Of a DNA stretch of 40,040 nt, positions 1-9,281 are shown one piece after another. The stretch comes from JABSOG01 sp041583135 (GTDB lineage Bacteria > Pseudomonadota > Gammaproteobacteria > Enterobacterales > Alteromonadaceae): NCBI GenBank assembly GCA_041583135.1, contig JBFHGJ010000049.1, positions 1-40,040 on the forward strand, in the 5' to 3' direction. Positions within the stretch are counted from its first letter, which is position 1, and each line of letters begins with the position of its first letter. The position numbers were made by a program, and so were the translations under genes. The notes under the pieces are model-generated. The model was given only the letters and a program-made list of their open reading frames with translations. It was not told where the DNA came from and did no database searches.

Positions 1-146
1 CGATTGACGTCAATGCCCGACTCACGTACGAAAGACGCAGTAACGATGAAGAAGATAAGCATGATAAATACAACATCGAGCATCGGTGTCATATTGATCT
101 CTTCGTTGTCTTCTTCAACCATGATGTTGTTAAATCTTGATTGCAT
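1..146 (-). CDS. exbD: ExbD-family proton-channel protein, N-terminal part only
   Basis: The gene runs off the left edge, so only about 48 residues are visible. They show an acidic N-terminal stretch (VEEDNEEINMTPMLDVVF), then a hydrophobic helix and the start of the periplasmic part. The M-T-P-M-L-D-V-V-F run with its membrane Asp is the ExbD/TolR signature. ExbD with ExbB uses the proton gradient to drive TonB, which opens outer-membrane receptors. The ATG lies 38 bases after the exbB stop, with a TAAGGG-like ribosome site, so it is the next gene of the same operon. A TonB2 gene probably follows outside the window. Confidence 0.85.
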   Translation of the reverse strand, partial: MQSRFNNIMVEEDNEEINMTPMLDVVFIMLIFFIVTASFVRESGIDVN

Positions 147-184
147 CTTAAATGCCCTTAATTCGTTTAACCTGCGCGCCGGAC

Positions 185-712
185 TTAGTGGTCCAGCGGC
201 AAATGATCTTCTAACAATTCAGCTTTGTTCTTGGCGTTACGTTGCAGATAAGTGACTGCAAATACGCCAGAGAGCGCGCCGACCATGCCAGCCATTGTCG
301 GGATGGTGGCTTTTGAGACACCCGATGCCATTGAGCGAGCATTGCTTGAACCGGTTACGGCCATTACATCAAACACTTCAATCATGCCGGTTACGGTGCC
401 AAGTAGTCCAAGCATTGGACACAAGGCAACGATGGTGTTGATTAAAGGCAGATTGTTTTGCAGCTGCTCTTTAGCTCTGGCGATGTAAGCGACGCGGATT
501 TGCTCGGCATTCCATGACAGTCGTTCTTGACGCTGCTGCCATGCTTTGAGCAATCCTTTTTCAAACTGGCGATAGCCAATCATCACAAACACCAGGCGCT
601 CGATGATGAGTAGCCACATAAAGAAGATCATGTAGGCGATAATGGTCAGTACGATACCGCCTGTGTACATGAAGTCCCTTATGTTGTTCATCATTTCGAT
701 GAGCATCAACAT
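185..712 (-). CDS. exbB: ExbB/TolQ-type proton channel subunit (TonB2 system)
   Basis: This 175-residue protein has the MotA/TolQ/ExbB fold. A first membrane helix lies at about residues 18-40. The conserved core (PLINTIVALCPMLGLLGTVTG) lies in the middle, followed by a third helix with the small-residue pattern GMVGALSGVFAV. The length matches the short ExbB2 type found beside TtpC. The ATG is 3 bases after the stop of the upstream gene, and a GGGAG ribosome site lies inside that gene's end, so translation is probably coupled. It should sit in the inner membrane with ExbD and TtpC and energise TonB for the receptor encoded at 3194-5860. The assignment as ExbB rather than TolQ rests on the TtpC/DUF3450 context. 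Confidence 0.88.
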   Translation of the reverse strand: MLMLIEMMNNIRDFMYTGGIVLTIIAYMIFFMWLLIIERLVFVMIGYRQFEKGLLKAWQQRQERLSWNAEQIRVAYIARAKEQLQNNLPLINTIVALCPMLGLLGTVTGMIEVFDVMAVTGSSNARSMASGVSKATIPTMAGMVGALSGVFAVTYLQRNAKNKAELLEDHLPLDH

Positions 713-715
713 GGG

Positions 716-2086
716 TTATTCTCCCTTCAAGCTTTTCTCAGAACGCTCGGCGATGATGCCTGCGCTTTGCTCTTGCAAAATTGAGATAATGCTACGGCTA
801 CGGGTGTTAAGCATGGTGTAAAGGAACACGGTTGGGATAGCAACAACCAGACCCAATACGGTCGTAACCAAGGCTTGAGAAATACCGCCAGCCATCAATT
901 TAGGGTCACCTGTACCAAACAAGGTAATGGATTGGAAGGTGTTGATCATACCGGTTACTGTTCCGAGTAGACCCAAAAGTGGAGCTACTACTGAGATGAT
1001 TTTAATGAAGGTCAAACGCTTGGTGATCTTAGGCACTTCACGCAAAATCGCTTCAGACAGTTTCAATTCAAGCGTGTCATGAGCAACATCAGGGAATTGC
1101 TCTTTCACTTTCATCACGCGGCCCAATGGGTTGTTGTCAGAAAGCTCTTTGGTTTTAAGCTGACGACGAACACGGCCACCGATGAAGAACAAGCTGATGA
1201 AACGCTCGATTGAAATCAACAAACCGATAGCACCAACGCCGATGATGACATAACCAACGCCACCGCCCTGCTCAACACGTTCTTCGGTGCTAGGCGCTTG
1301 AACCAGCAAGCCAAGGATGCTGCCGCCGGTAGGGTCAAGTGAGAAAGGCACCATGCCTTGCTTGGCATTTTCAAGGGCGGCAACACTGTCTAAGTGAGCT
1401 GCTTGGGGCTGACGGATAAGCTCAGCAATTGAGCCTGTATCTTTGTTGTACTCAAGGTATTTGCCATCGGCAATCAATGAGAAGCTACCAACGCGAGTGA
1501 CGTCTTTAGTGACCTTCTGGCCGCCTTCAGCTGCAACGACAGGGGCTTGGAACTTGGTGATTTTACCGCTTTCGGTCATTTCTCGTTGCAATTCAAACCA
1601 CAATTTTTCAATCTCTTCGATTGAAGCAAGTTTTGAGGTTGAACCCATTGTCGCAGCGAACTCTTGTAAGAAGGCTTCACGATTAGGAATTTGCGCAGAG
1701 ATCAATGAAGTACCAAACTGGCTTTCGGTTTTACCGGCAGTTTGCTGAAGTACATTGAACAATTCTTTCAAGTAACCCATACGCTTAGATAACGCCTCTT
1801 GCATATTGGCAAGCTTGGTTTCGTTTTCTTCGTATTGGGTTTCTAAACGACCACTCAATGCCAACTCATTGTCACGGGCTTCAATGGTTTGCTTTAAGAT
1901 GGTGTCTTGCTCGGCACGTTTGCTGATGAACTCTTGTTCACGACGTTTGTTTTGCTCGGTTTGGGCGATTTTGCCTTGCTCAAGCTTTTGCAACAAGTCG
2001 TCTAAGTTGGCTACCGAATCCTGTGCCATAGCAACAGGGGCAACGGCAAACAGTGCACAGGCGATAATAGATTTAATGGCTTTCAT
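716..2086 (-). CDS. TtpC-like MotA/TolQ/ExbB protein with long periplasmic coiled coil
   Basis: This 456-residue protein begins with a signal peptide (cleavage after about AMA at residue 21). A glutamate/glutamine/lysine-rich segment at about residues 25-130 looks like a coiled coil, and a mixed periplasmic domain follows to about 265. The C-terminal 190 residues form an ExbB-like channel module with the motif PLLGLLGTVTGMI. Fusion of a periplasmic domain to an ExbB core is typical of TtpC, the extra component that Vibrio-type TonB2 systems need. It lies between the DUF3450 gene (13 bases upstream) and exbB (3 bases downstream). A GGGAG site lies 8-9 bases before its ATG. The likely role is to help TonB2 reach or energise its receptor. 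The family call is strong; a dedicated partner receptor is inferred from position. Confidence 0.85.
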   Translation of the reverse strand: MKAIKSIIACALFAVAPVAMAQDSVANLDDLLQKLEQGKIAQTEQNKRREQEFISKRAEQDTILKQTIEARDNELALSGRLETQYEENETKLANMQEALSKRMGYLKELFNVLQQTAGKTESQFGTSLISAQIPNREAFLQEFAATMGSTSKLASIEEIEKLWFELQREMTESGKITKFQAPVVAAEGGQKVTKDVTRVGSFSLIADGKYLEYNKDTGSIAELIRQPQAAHLDSVAALENAKQGMVPFSLDPTGGSILGLLVQAPSTEERVEQGGGVGYVIIGVGAIGLLISIERFISLFFIGGRVRRQLKTKELSDNNPLGRVMKVKEQFPDVAHDTLELKLSEAILREVPKITKRLTFIKIISVVAPLLGLLGTVTGMINTFQSITLFGTGDPKLMAGGISQALVTTVLGLVVAIPTVFLYTMLNTRSRSIISILQEQSAGIIAERSEKSLKGE

Positions 2087-2099
2087 CGATTTTGCTCCC

Positions 2100-2870
2100 T
2101 TATTCCGCGGCGTTGACCGGTACGGTCAACATATCTGGGGCCAATTGTTTCTTAGCCACTCGCATGGCTTTGCTGATGTGACTGCGATAGCTGTCGTCAA
2201 GTTTTTCCCAGCGTTTGGCTTTTTGATCCCAAGCCCCCATGGTTTGCTTGTCGCGCGTTTGATAAATCAACGCGATACGACCGATTCGCAAAAAGTCTAC
2301 GTCGCGCTCAACGCCATCAACGTCTTGTAAACCTGAGTAGGCTTCGATATCACGACCAAATTGCACTTCAACCTGGTAGGCTTCTAAAATGCGACGGAAT
2401 TTTTCAGAGGTTTCAACGTTGGCTTGATCCAACATGTCACGGAGGTCATTGACCCGATTGGTACGTTCTTCCATCAAAAAAGGCACATCGAGTTTGACGA
2501 ATTGTTCAAGGGTATCAACCATGCGGATCATCAACGGCATGATTTGACGCTCGATGACGCTCACCTGATCAATAGAAGCGTTGATCTCGTTCATTTCAGC
2601 CAGCTGGTTGGCAATTTGCTTTTGCATTTGGCTGTTATAAACCTGTAGACCGTCAATTTCTTTGTTTACGGTCTTGAACTGTTGCAACTTTGACTGGATG
2701 TCGTTGCTCAAAGAATCAACACGCTGCTGTGATTTTTGTGCCGATTGGTTGATTTCGCTGCCAGATTTAACGGCTTGGGCCAGTTCTGCTTCGTTTTGGG
2801 CAAATGCCGATGTTGTCATGCTGACAGTAAATGCCAACAGGCAACCTGAAGCGATTGTGCTCAGTTTCAT
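2100..2870 (-). CDS. DUF3450 periplasmic coiled-coil protein of the TonB2 operon
   Basis: This 256-residue protein has a clear signal peptide (cleavage after SAFA at about residue 24). A long predicted coiled coil follows (residues about 27-110, rich in Q, E, K and S). The C-terminal half is more globular and contains aromatic and charged pairs such as RIGRIALIYQTRD. These features fit the DUF3450 family, which regularly precedes ttpC-exbB2-exbD2. It is the first gene of the four-gene run and is preceded by TTAGGG 7-8 bases from its ATG. A near-consensus Pho box lies about 150 bases upstream on the same strand, so phosphate starvation may switch on the operon. Its biochemical function is not known. 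Confidence 0.85.
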   Translation of the reverse strand: MKLSTIASGCLLAFTVSMTTSAFAQNEAELAQAVKSGSEINQSAQKSQQRVDSLSNDIQSKLQQFKTVNKEIDGLQVYNSQMQKQIANQLAEMNEINASIDQVSVIERQIMPLMIRMVDTLEQFVKLDVPFLMEERTNRVNDLRDMLDQANVETSEKFRRILEAYQVEVQFGRDIEAYSGLQDVDGVERDVDFLRIGRIALIYQTRDKQTMGAWDQKAKRWEKLDDSYRSHISKAMRVAKKQLAPDMLTVPVNAAE

Positions 2871-3022
2871 TACGCTACCCTAAGGATGGGGTGTCTTGAG
2901 TGTCAGACACCGGATTACAAAAATAGGTATCGGCCTTAGAGGCCATGTACAACATTGAGTCGGGGCTACCAACTAACGGGCGTAAGTCTACGATTGCTTT
3001 ATTACAAATATGTGTTTGGTTA

Positions 3023-3040
3023 ATGACAGTAATATGACAA
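3023..3040 (-). promoter_or_regulatory. Pho-box-like PhoB site upstream of the DUF3450/TtpC/ExbBD operon
   Basis: On the minus strand the site reads TTGTCATATTACTGTCAT. By eye it matches 16 of 18 positions of the E. coli Pho box (two CTGTCAT-type elements 11 bases apart). It lies about 150 bases before the DUF3450 start and is correctly oriented for it. PhoB is not encoded in the window, so regulation is inferred. Confidence 0.6.
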
Positions 3041-3130
3041 TAACGGTTATTCGGTAGATCTTTGGAACATTCGTCACTAAAAGGGCTGTTTTCAGGGGGG
3101 AAATGACGGCTATCCATAGCCAATTTGGGG

Positions 3131-3173
3131 GATGGTTTATGACATGGTTGCCATTTAACTGTCATAAACCATC
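3131..3173. repeat. Perfect 14-base inverted repeat after the TonB-dependent receptor gene
   Basis: The left arm GATGGTTTATGACA (3131-3144) is exactly complementary to TGTCATAAACCATC (3160-3173), with a 15-base spacer. On the minus strand it lies 20 bases after the receptor stop and is followed by a run of C rather than T. It is therefore not a classic intrinsic terminator. It may protect the mRNA 3' end, or serve as an operator, since the arms contain TGTCATAAACC, half of a Pho-box-like element. Confidence 0.6.
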
Positions 3174-3193
3174 GATGAGCTGCCGTCTTGGCG

Positions 3194-5860
3194 TTAAAAC
3201 TCTTGCGAATATGACAAACTAAAGCCGATACCTTTGGTTTGTGAACGACGCAAGGTGTTTTCAAACTCCAGCTTCTTCTCTTGATCAAGAATATTGGTCA
3301 GCTTAAGTTTCACCTTAGAGTCATAGCTCGGATAGTAGGTGTATACAAAATCGAGCGAGTGGAACGGTTGCTCGAACGTGTCATCTTCACCTTCGATACC
3401 CGGCAGGATAATACGGTCGCCAAACACGTTATAAACCAGTGACGATGAATGGTTACCGTCGGTTGAGTCATAACCGAATTGAAGGTTCAATACCCATTCA
3501 GAGTGACCAGTCAAACGACGCGTGGTATTGGTGACAGCGGTAGAGACCCCCGCTTGGTCAACAATCGACTGCGGATCGATTTGAATTTCCGAGTCACTGA
3601 TGGTCATGTTGCCCGAAACAAAAGCATTGTTCCAAAACTTACCAACACCAAAGTCGTTGATAAAACCTAAGCCTTTTAAGAACTCAACCTCGATACCGGC
3701 AAGCTCACCGGTTTGAGCGTTGGCCATAACGATCAATGGCGGACCATCCTGAGCCGGTGATTGCACCGATTCAATTGGGTCTTTCATGTCTTTATAGAAA
3801 AGACCGACCGAAAGGTTGTCGCCATCTTCCATGTACCATTCCCAACGGGCATCGTAGTTGGTCATCTGCGTAGGACGCAAACCCGGCGTACCACGAATTG
3901 GATCCAACGTCAGCGGGTCGAGATAAGTCGAGTCAGAGACTTCACGTAAGTCAGGTCTTACTGTGGTTTCACCGTAAGAGAATCTGAACTGCATGTCTTG
4001 GCTCATCACGTAAGTTAAAGCCAAAGAGGGATAGAACTTGTCTTCTTGGAACGCCAACTTCAACAACTCGTCTGAGCTTTGACGCTCGTCGATATTGTCG
4101 ATATCAAATGTACCGTTGGTTTTAAGACCAACCACGACTTGACGAAAGTCTTCCCACCGCACACCGCCGCTTAAACGCCATTTGTTGTCGAAGAAGAAGT
4201 CCGCTTCAACATAAAACGCATCGATTTTTTGCGCTGCGTGATAATCATCGCCATCGACGGTGGTATCTCGCAAAATGCGTTTGGTGGCATCGGTATAGGT
4301 GGCATTGCTCAGTGCATCGTCAGTTAAAATGTCATTGACTGCACTACCTGAGTAATCGACATTGTTCATCGCTGTTGTATCGATATCGAAACGACGTGCC
4401 GTGGCATAACGGCGCTTTTCAACAAAGTCGGCACCGGTTTTAAATTCCATTTCCCACTTGCCCGCAGTCACAGGCAATGAGGCGTTCCAACCAACGTTTT
4501 CAACCGAGTCATCCAAGTCCTGGAAGCTGTAACGAGAGGCGGTATTGGCATTACGCAACTCGATTTCATTGTCCATGCTGAATTGGCCATCGCCATTGCT
4601 ATCGAACAATGAATAGCGGGTTTTAACGTTACCAGGGGCATAACGGCTTGAACGAGAGTCAGAATATTTCCAGTCAAATCCAAAGAAGTTCCACTCAGGG
4701 AAAGTATGCATCCCTTTGAGCTGATTAATAATCAGTTGACGTTCTTCATAAAGCACAGAAACATCACGGATACGTAAGTCATCCGATAACTTGGCATTTT
4801 CGGTGTTACCAAACTTCTCTTTAATTTGGTCACGTGTATCGTGCAAAACCAACACACTGGCATCAATGCGATGATTGCGATTGTAATCGATACCGAAGTT
4901 GGCCATGGTAGACCATTTAACCGAGTGCTCGGTTGAACGGACATCGTCAAAACCACGAGTCATCACGCGCTTATCGCCATCTTTGGTAAAGAGCTGGCCT
5001 TCAAACTCTTCAGCAACTTTCCAGCCGTTTGAATAACCGGCGGTGACCAAAGTACCAAAACGCCAATCATCGATATCCCAAGTATTACCGACAGCCAAAT
5101 CAAAGCTGCCTTTAGGATCGGCAGATTGCTCTTTTACATCAAAGTCACGATTGATGCTTTTGGCGATGTCACGGTTTTGTTCTCTTGAGATGTCATTGAG
5201 GTAAATGCGGTTGTCCCACAACTCAGCCAAAACCGCAGGCGCTGCGCGCGTACCGTCGTCTTTACCCAACCAATCGTCATCACCACCATTGTAGGTGATA
5301 GCATCGTCAAAGTTTGACGAGTTGCTACCAAGCGAGCCGCTCATTTTCAAGGTGAACTGATCAGGAATGGTCTTCAAGCGAATATCGACATTACCACCAC
5401 CGAAGTGGGCAGGCATTGAAGGTGAGTAAGATTTTTGCACCGAAAGACTTTCAATGATGTCTGCCGGGAACAAATCCAGCGGAATAACGTTACGGGTCGG
5501 ATCCGGGCTGGGTACCATCGCGCCGTTAAGTTGCGTACTTGAATAACGCTCACCTAAACCGCGAACATAGATAAATTTGCCATCGACCAAGGTTAAGCCG
5601 GTGACACGGCGAAGCGCCGATGCGGCGTCGCTGTCGCCGGTTCTTGAAATTTGTTCAGCACCGAGAATATCGGCAACGAACGCTTGTTGTTTACGTTCTT
5701 CGAGTACCGCAGTGGCTGAGCCTTTCAGACGGTTGGCTGTCGTAACAACCTCTTCGATGGCCTGTTCATCGTCTTGTGCCATCGCCACGTTGCCGGATAA
5801 TCCAAACATTACCGCCATGGCAACACTGGATAGGCCGAATTGTTTGGTTTTGAAGTTCAT
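3194..5860 (-). CDS. TonB-dependent outer-membrane receptor
   Basis: This 888-residue protein has a signal peptide (cleavage after AMA at about residue 29). A TonB-box-like stretch (IEEVVTTANR) follows, then a plug domain at about 50-170 with typical GLGERYSSTQLNG and GGGNVDIR motifs. A long beta-barrel ends in a terminal Phe (YSQEF), the usual signal for outer-membrane assembly. It lies 115 bases downstream of the duplicated lipoprotein gene on the same strand, and the TonB2 energising genes follow it, so the three probably form one uptake unit. The Pho-box-like sites nearby suggest a phosphate- or phosphoester-related ligand, but nothing in the protein names the substrate. The ribosome site (AAAGG) is rather far from the ATG. 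The receptor assignment is certain; the substrate is not. Confidence 0.93.
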   Translation of the reverse strand: MNFKTKQFGLSSVAMAVMFGLSGNVAMAQDDEQAIEEVVTTANRLKGSATAVLEERKQQAFVADILGAEQISRTGDSDAASALRRVTGLTLVDGKFIYVRGLGERYSSTQLNGAMVPSPDPTRNVIPLDLFPADIIESLSVQKSYSPSMPAHFGGGNVDIRLKTIPDQFTLKMSGSLGSNSSNFDDAITYNGGDDDWLGKDDGTRAAPAVLAELWDNRIYLNDISREQNRDIAKSINRDFDVKEQSADPKGSFDLAVGNTWDIDDWRFGTLVTAGYSNGWKVAEEFEGQLFTKDGDKRVMTRGFDDVRSTEHSVKWSTMANFGIDYNRNHRIDASVLVLHDTRDQIKEKFGNTENAKLSDDLRIRDVSVLYEERQLIINQLKGMHTFPEWNFFGFDWKYSDSRSSRYAPGNVKTRYSLFDSNGDGQFSMDNEIELRNANTASRYSFQDLDDSVENVGWNASLPVTAGKWEMEFKTGADFVEKRRYATARRFDIDTTAMNNVDYSGSAVNDILTDDALSNATYTDATKRILRDTTVDGDDYHAAQKIDAFYVEADFFFDNKWRLSGGVRWEDFRQVVVGLKTNGTFDIDNIDERQSSDELLKLAFQEDKFYPSLALTYVMSQDMQFRFSYGETTVRPDLREVSDSTYLDPLTLDPIRGTPGLRPTQMTNYDARWEWYMEDGDNLSVGLFYKDMKDPIESVQSPAQDGPPLIVMANAQTGELAGIEVEFLKGLGFINDFGVGKFWNNAFVSGNMTISDSEIQIDPQSIVDQAGVSTAVTNTTRRLTGHSEWVLNLQFGYDSTDGNHSSSLVYNVFGDRIILPGIEGEDDTFEQPFHSLDFVYTYYPSYDSKVKLKLTNILDQEKKLEFENTLRRSQTKGIGFSLSYSQEF

Positions 5861-5975
5861 GATAACTGTATGCCTTTAACGAGAATTAAAATCGAATCGG
5901 GGCCTGTCGCAAAAAACCGTTAAAGTTTGTCGCGCAAGCCCCAATAGGTCACTGCTTTAAAGCGAAGACTGGTGA

Positions 5976-8687
5976 TTAAAGACCAACAGTCCAGCCAGCA
6001 GTCCAGTTATTGCTTTCACTGACTGCACCGATGTGACCGGCATTGTCAAAGAAGCTGTCACCGCTCCAATCTTTTGGCGTGGCTTCGAAGATAGTGAATA
6101 CACCGTTAAGCACATTGGCGCGACCTTCGGCAACGGCGTTACCTTGACCTTCCCACCAGCTTTGCTCAACGTTTTTGAAGTTTTCGCTACATGCGACAAC
6201 CGAGTTGGTTACACCAATTTTGAACGCATCGCGGTTGGCATTGTTATAGTCGGTATTTTCAACTTCAAAACACTCGCCAGTGCCGGTGCTACCGGTGATA
6301 ACGAAGTTAGACAGCTGAGCCAAAGTCCCTTCACGCAAGTAAACGCCTTCTGAATCTTTACCAGATGCACTGTAATCATTACCGATGATGGTCATGTTAG
6401 AGATAGTCGGGTTAGATTGTGGCTGCTTGTCAGGAGTAGAACCGTCGTTGTCAGCTTCGATAGCGCGGTTAGCTTCGGTGTTGTTGTCACCGTGCTTAAC
6501 CAAGACATACTGCATTTTGCCGCGGAAGCCGTTATCCCAGTCTACGCTGTCGTCACGGTTTTCAGTCAATACAACATACTTGAGGTTTACAGTACCACCG
6601 AAGAACTCAACACCGTCATCCGCGTTTTGGTGAACTTGGATATACTCAACAGTAGTGCCTGAACCAACACCACCGAAAGTAATACCGTTCAATTCATTGT
6701 CAGGGGCAACTTCGTAACCAGCGTGCTTCACCACAACATAGCGTAAAGTACCTGAGTTATCTTCGTCGTTAGTACCACCGAATACGGCACCTTCTTCTAC
6801 GCCTTCAACTTGCAGTGCACAGGCACCTTCAGCTGGACACTTGTTTGAAGAAGCGTTACCCAGCAATACGATACCACCCCATTGGCCTGCGCCAGTTTCG
6901 CCGCCAGTTAAATCTTGGCTAGAAGTGAAGGTAACAGGCGCGCTGGCGCTACCGTGAGCTTCAATCTTAGAACCACGGCTAACAACCAAGTAGTCACCAC
7001 CGCTGCGGCCGTATACGGTTACGCCGGCAGGGATAGTCAACGTGGCGCTGTCGGCATTGTCGTTACCGATGAAAACCGGACCGCTCAATGCGTAGATGTT
7101 GCCAGTAGTCAAAGTCAGGTCGTTGGTGTAACGGCCAGACAATTGACAAGTAGTCGTTACGCCATCAACAGGAGAGATAGCGCTGGTGCCGGTAGGACAG
7201 CCAACAGTAGGAGCTTGAGCTGTTACTTCACCGCCGCCGAAACCGAAGGCCCAACCTTGACGCCAGTCGTTAGTGCCAACAGCACCGATGTAGTCAACGC
7301 TGTCGAAGAAAGCACCGTCAACGGTGTTGGCAACATCTTGACCTGCGCCCAACAAAGGAGAACCACTGATAGGTGCGCCGTTGCTATCGAGCATCAAAGA
7401 ATCTTTAACCATGTTGCCGCTTTGCGCCAAGAACCACTCTTGAGTGACGTGCTTGAAGTTTTCGCTACAGGCAATGGCAGAGTTTTCAATCTTAATCGTG
7501 CCGTTTTGTGCGTTGGCTTGAGTTGAGTCAGTATTTTCAACTTCAAAACACTCACCCATTTCGCTAGTACCAGTGATAGCGAAGTTGTAAAGGTGAGCAC
7601 CAGTACCTTCACGCAAGTAAACACCTTCAGAATCTTTTGAAGACGCTTTGTAGTTATTGCCGATGATGGTCATGTTGGCAATAGTAGGCATTGAGCGAGG
7701 CTCTTTGTCAGGGTTAGAACCGTCGTTGTCACCTTCGATACCACGGTTGGCTTCGCCTGAGTTTTTGTCGTGCTCAACATAAACGTGCTGCAATTTACCA
7801 ACGAAGCCGTTGTCCCAGTCTACGCTGTCATCTTTGTTACCGGTCAAAACCAAGTGTTTGATGTTTACTGAACCGCCGAAGAACTCAACACCGTCATCGG
7901 CATTGGCATGAACTTGTACGTAGTCAACAGTAGTGCCGGAACCGACACCACCGAAAGTGATACCGTTCAATTCATTGTCAGGGGCAACTTCGTAACCGGC
8001 AAATTTAACAACTACATACTTCAAAGTACCAGAGTTGTCTTCTGAGTTAGTACCGCCGAATACAGCACCTTCGATTGCGCCTTCAACTTGAAGTGCACAC
8101 TCGCCTTCGCTAGGACATTTATTAGAAGGAGCATTACCAAGGATAACCACACCACCCCATTGGCCTGCACCCGTTTCTTCACCAACCACATCTTGCATAG
8201 AAGTCATGATGATAGGCTTGGCGGCAGTACCGACCGCTTCGATTTTAGAGTTGCGATGAACCACGAGGTAGTCGGCGCCGCTACGGCCGAACATGACAAC
8301 GCCTGGCTCGATAGTCAAAGTGGCGCTGCTGGTGCGGCCGACTTCTAATGCGCCACTGATGGCATAAAATACTGGTTTGCCGTTTGCAGTGGCAACCAAG
8401 GTAGTGTCTTCAGTAATAGCTGAATTCAATACTTGCACCAGAACGTCGGTGCCGACTTTTGCAGAGATTTCAGTCGCCAATTCGCCATTGCTGACACCTG
8501 GAAGTTCAACAACAGGATCAGTAGTGCCGCCGCCATTTTCGCCACCGGTATTGTTGTTGGTGGTGTTATTGCTGTTGGTGACGCTGTTGTCTATATTACC
8601 TTCGGTGATGTTGATATCGCCGCCGCATCCTGCCAACAACAAAGCCGTTGTTACCGCCGATAAGGTAAATAGCCTTTTCAATTTCAT
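5976..8687 (-). CDS. Large outer-membrane lipoprotein with two near-identical beta-helix-like halves
   Basis: This 903-residue protein starts with a lipoprotein signal (lipobox LLAGC, Cys21, no Asp at +2, so outer-membrane sorting is expected). A low-complexity Asn/Thr/Gly linker follows to about residue 58. Two homologous modules of about 350-400 residues come next, offset by about 427 residues. Both carry FGRSG/YGRSG-x-DYLVV, GAGQWGG, APDNELNGITFGGVGSGTTV, ADDGVEFFGG, DDSVDWDNGF and KDSEGVYLREGT. Short beta-strand and turn rhythm suggests a parallel beta-helix. Related lipoproteins often accompany TonB-dependent receptors, and this one lies directly upstream of such a receptor. It could capture ligand at the surface. 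GGAG lies 7 bases before the ATG. No enzyme motif was recognised. Confidence 0.8.
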   Translation of the reverse strand: MKLKRLFTLSAVTTALLLAGCGGDINITEGNIDNSVTNSNNTTNNNTGGENGGGTTDPVVELPGVSNGELATEISAKVGTDVLVQVLNSAITEDTTLVATANGKPVFYAISGALEVGRTSSATLTIEPGVVMFGRSGADYLVVHRNSKIEAVGTAAKPIIMTSMQDVVGEETGAGQWGGVVILGNAPSNKCPSEGECALQVEGAIEGAVFGGTNSEDNSGTLKYVVVKFAGYEVAPDNELNGITFGGVGSGTTVDYVQVHANADDGVEFFGGSVNIKHLVLTGNKDDSVDWDNGFVGKLQHVYVEHDKNSGEANRGIEGDNDGSNPDKEPRSMPTIANMTIIGNNYKASSKDSEGVYLREGTGAHLYNFAITGTSEMGECFEVENTDSTQANAQNGTIKIENSAIACSENFKHVTQEWFLAQSGNMVKDSLMLDSNGAPISGSPLLGAGQDVANTVDGAFFDSVDYIGAVGTNDWRQGWAFGFGGGEVTAQAPTVGCPTGTSAISPVDGVTTTCQLSGRYTNDLTLTTGNIYALSGPVFIGNDNADSATLTIPAGVTVYGRSGGDYLVVSRGSKIEAHGSASAPVTFTSSQDLTGGETGAGQWGGIVLLGNASSNKCPAEGACALQVEGVEEGAVFGGTNDEDNSGTLRYVVVKHAGYEVAPDNELNGITFGGVGSGTTVEYIQVHQNADDGVEFFGGTVNLKYVVLTENRDDSVDWDNGFRGKMQYVLVKHGDNNTEANRAIEADNDGSTPDKQPQSNPTISNMTIIGNDYSASGKDSEGVYLREGTLAQLSNFVITGSTGTGECFEVENTDYNNANRDAFKIGVTNSVVACSENFKNVEQSWWEGQGNAVAEGRANVLNGVFTIFEATPKDWSGDSFFDNAGHIGAVSESNNWTAGWTVGL

Positions 8688-8771
8688 GACTTTCTCCGCC
8701 AGTAGAGTTTAAATAAGAAATAACTGGGAGCGGAGTCTAGTGGTGCTATGTTACAGATTTATTTGAGTTAT

Positions 8772-8789
8772 ATGACACAAATATGAATT
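8772..8789 (-). promoter_or_regulatory. Weak Pho-box-like site upstream of the duplicated lipoprotein
   Basis: On the minus strand it reads AATTCATATTTGTGTCAT, 13 of 18 positions of the Pho-box consensus by eye. It lies 85 bases before the lipoprotein ATG. The second half-site, GTGTCATATAA, is the better one. Support comes mainly from similar sites before the DUF3450 operon and the alkaline phosphatase. Confidence 0.35.
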
Positions 8790-9121
8790 GCCGACTAAGG
8801 AACGAAGGCAATAAGTGGACGATCAGTTGAAGTGACGCCACATTGGTCAAAGTGACGGCCAGTTTTGTTTAAGCCAACTAATTTAAATAAAAATCCACAT
8901 CTAGGTTAAAAATCAATCGACATCTTAGACTGTGTTTCACTTGAGTTGCTTAACATGCTCGGCGCAGGTCTGGTCATTTTTCTCTCTGACCAACAAAGCC
9001 TAGGATTTAGCACACCACAGTTTCCGGTAATTAAACAAAAAAATGAGGCAAAGGCTAAGAAGGCGACAAATTTTTGGAGAAATATACATCACGCCACCTT
9101 TGCAACCTAAAATGCCAACGT

Positions 9122-9209
9122 TTTGAAATATCAAATGCTTTTGAAACAATTAAGGCTTTGTAGATTTATATACAGCCCCTGTCCCGTTAATTTTAGTGTC
9201 AGACACCTT
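9122..9209. repeat. Direct repeat, copy 1 (REP-like end)
   Basis: This block begins TTTGAAATATCAAATGC and ends with the palindrome core GTGTCAGACAC (9196-9206). It is repeated 160 bases downstream with roughly five differences. The ending CTGTCCCG-TTAATTTT-AGTGTCAGACACC resembles REP-type sequences that flank REP-associated tyrosine transposases; no transposase gene is present here. Confidence 0.7.
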
Positions 9210-9281
9210 AACTGGACATAGAATTATTTACTGAATTTGTTCCTTTAATTTTGGTGTCTGACACCTTGATTAAGCTAAGGC

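Larger units (their letters stand above)
2871..3193. other. Intergenic region between receptor gene and DUF3450 operon
   Basis: These 323 bases separate the receptor stop from the DUF3450 start. They contain a GTGTCAGACACC palindrome at 2900-2911, matching the REP-like motifs seen at 9196-9366. They also contain the Pho-box-like site at 3023-3040 and a perfect 14-base inverted repeat at 3131-3173. I see no supported gene; the open frame crossing it on the minus strand is out of frame with the receptor and has no family character. Confidence 0.6.

Noticed and set aside
2875..3288. 137-codon minus-strand frame across the receptor stop
   Set aside because: It overlaps the receptor gene in another frame and runs through the regulatory gap with its inverted repeat and Pho-like site.
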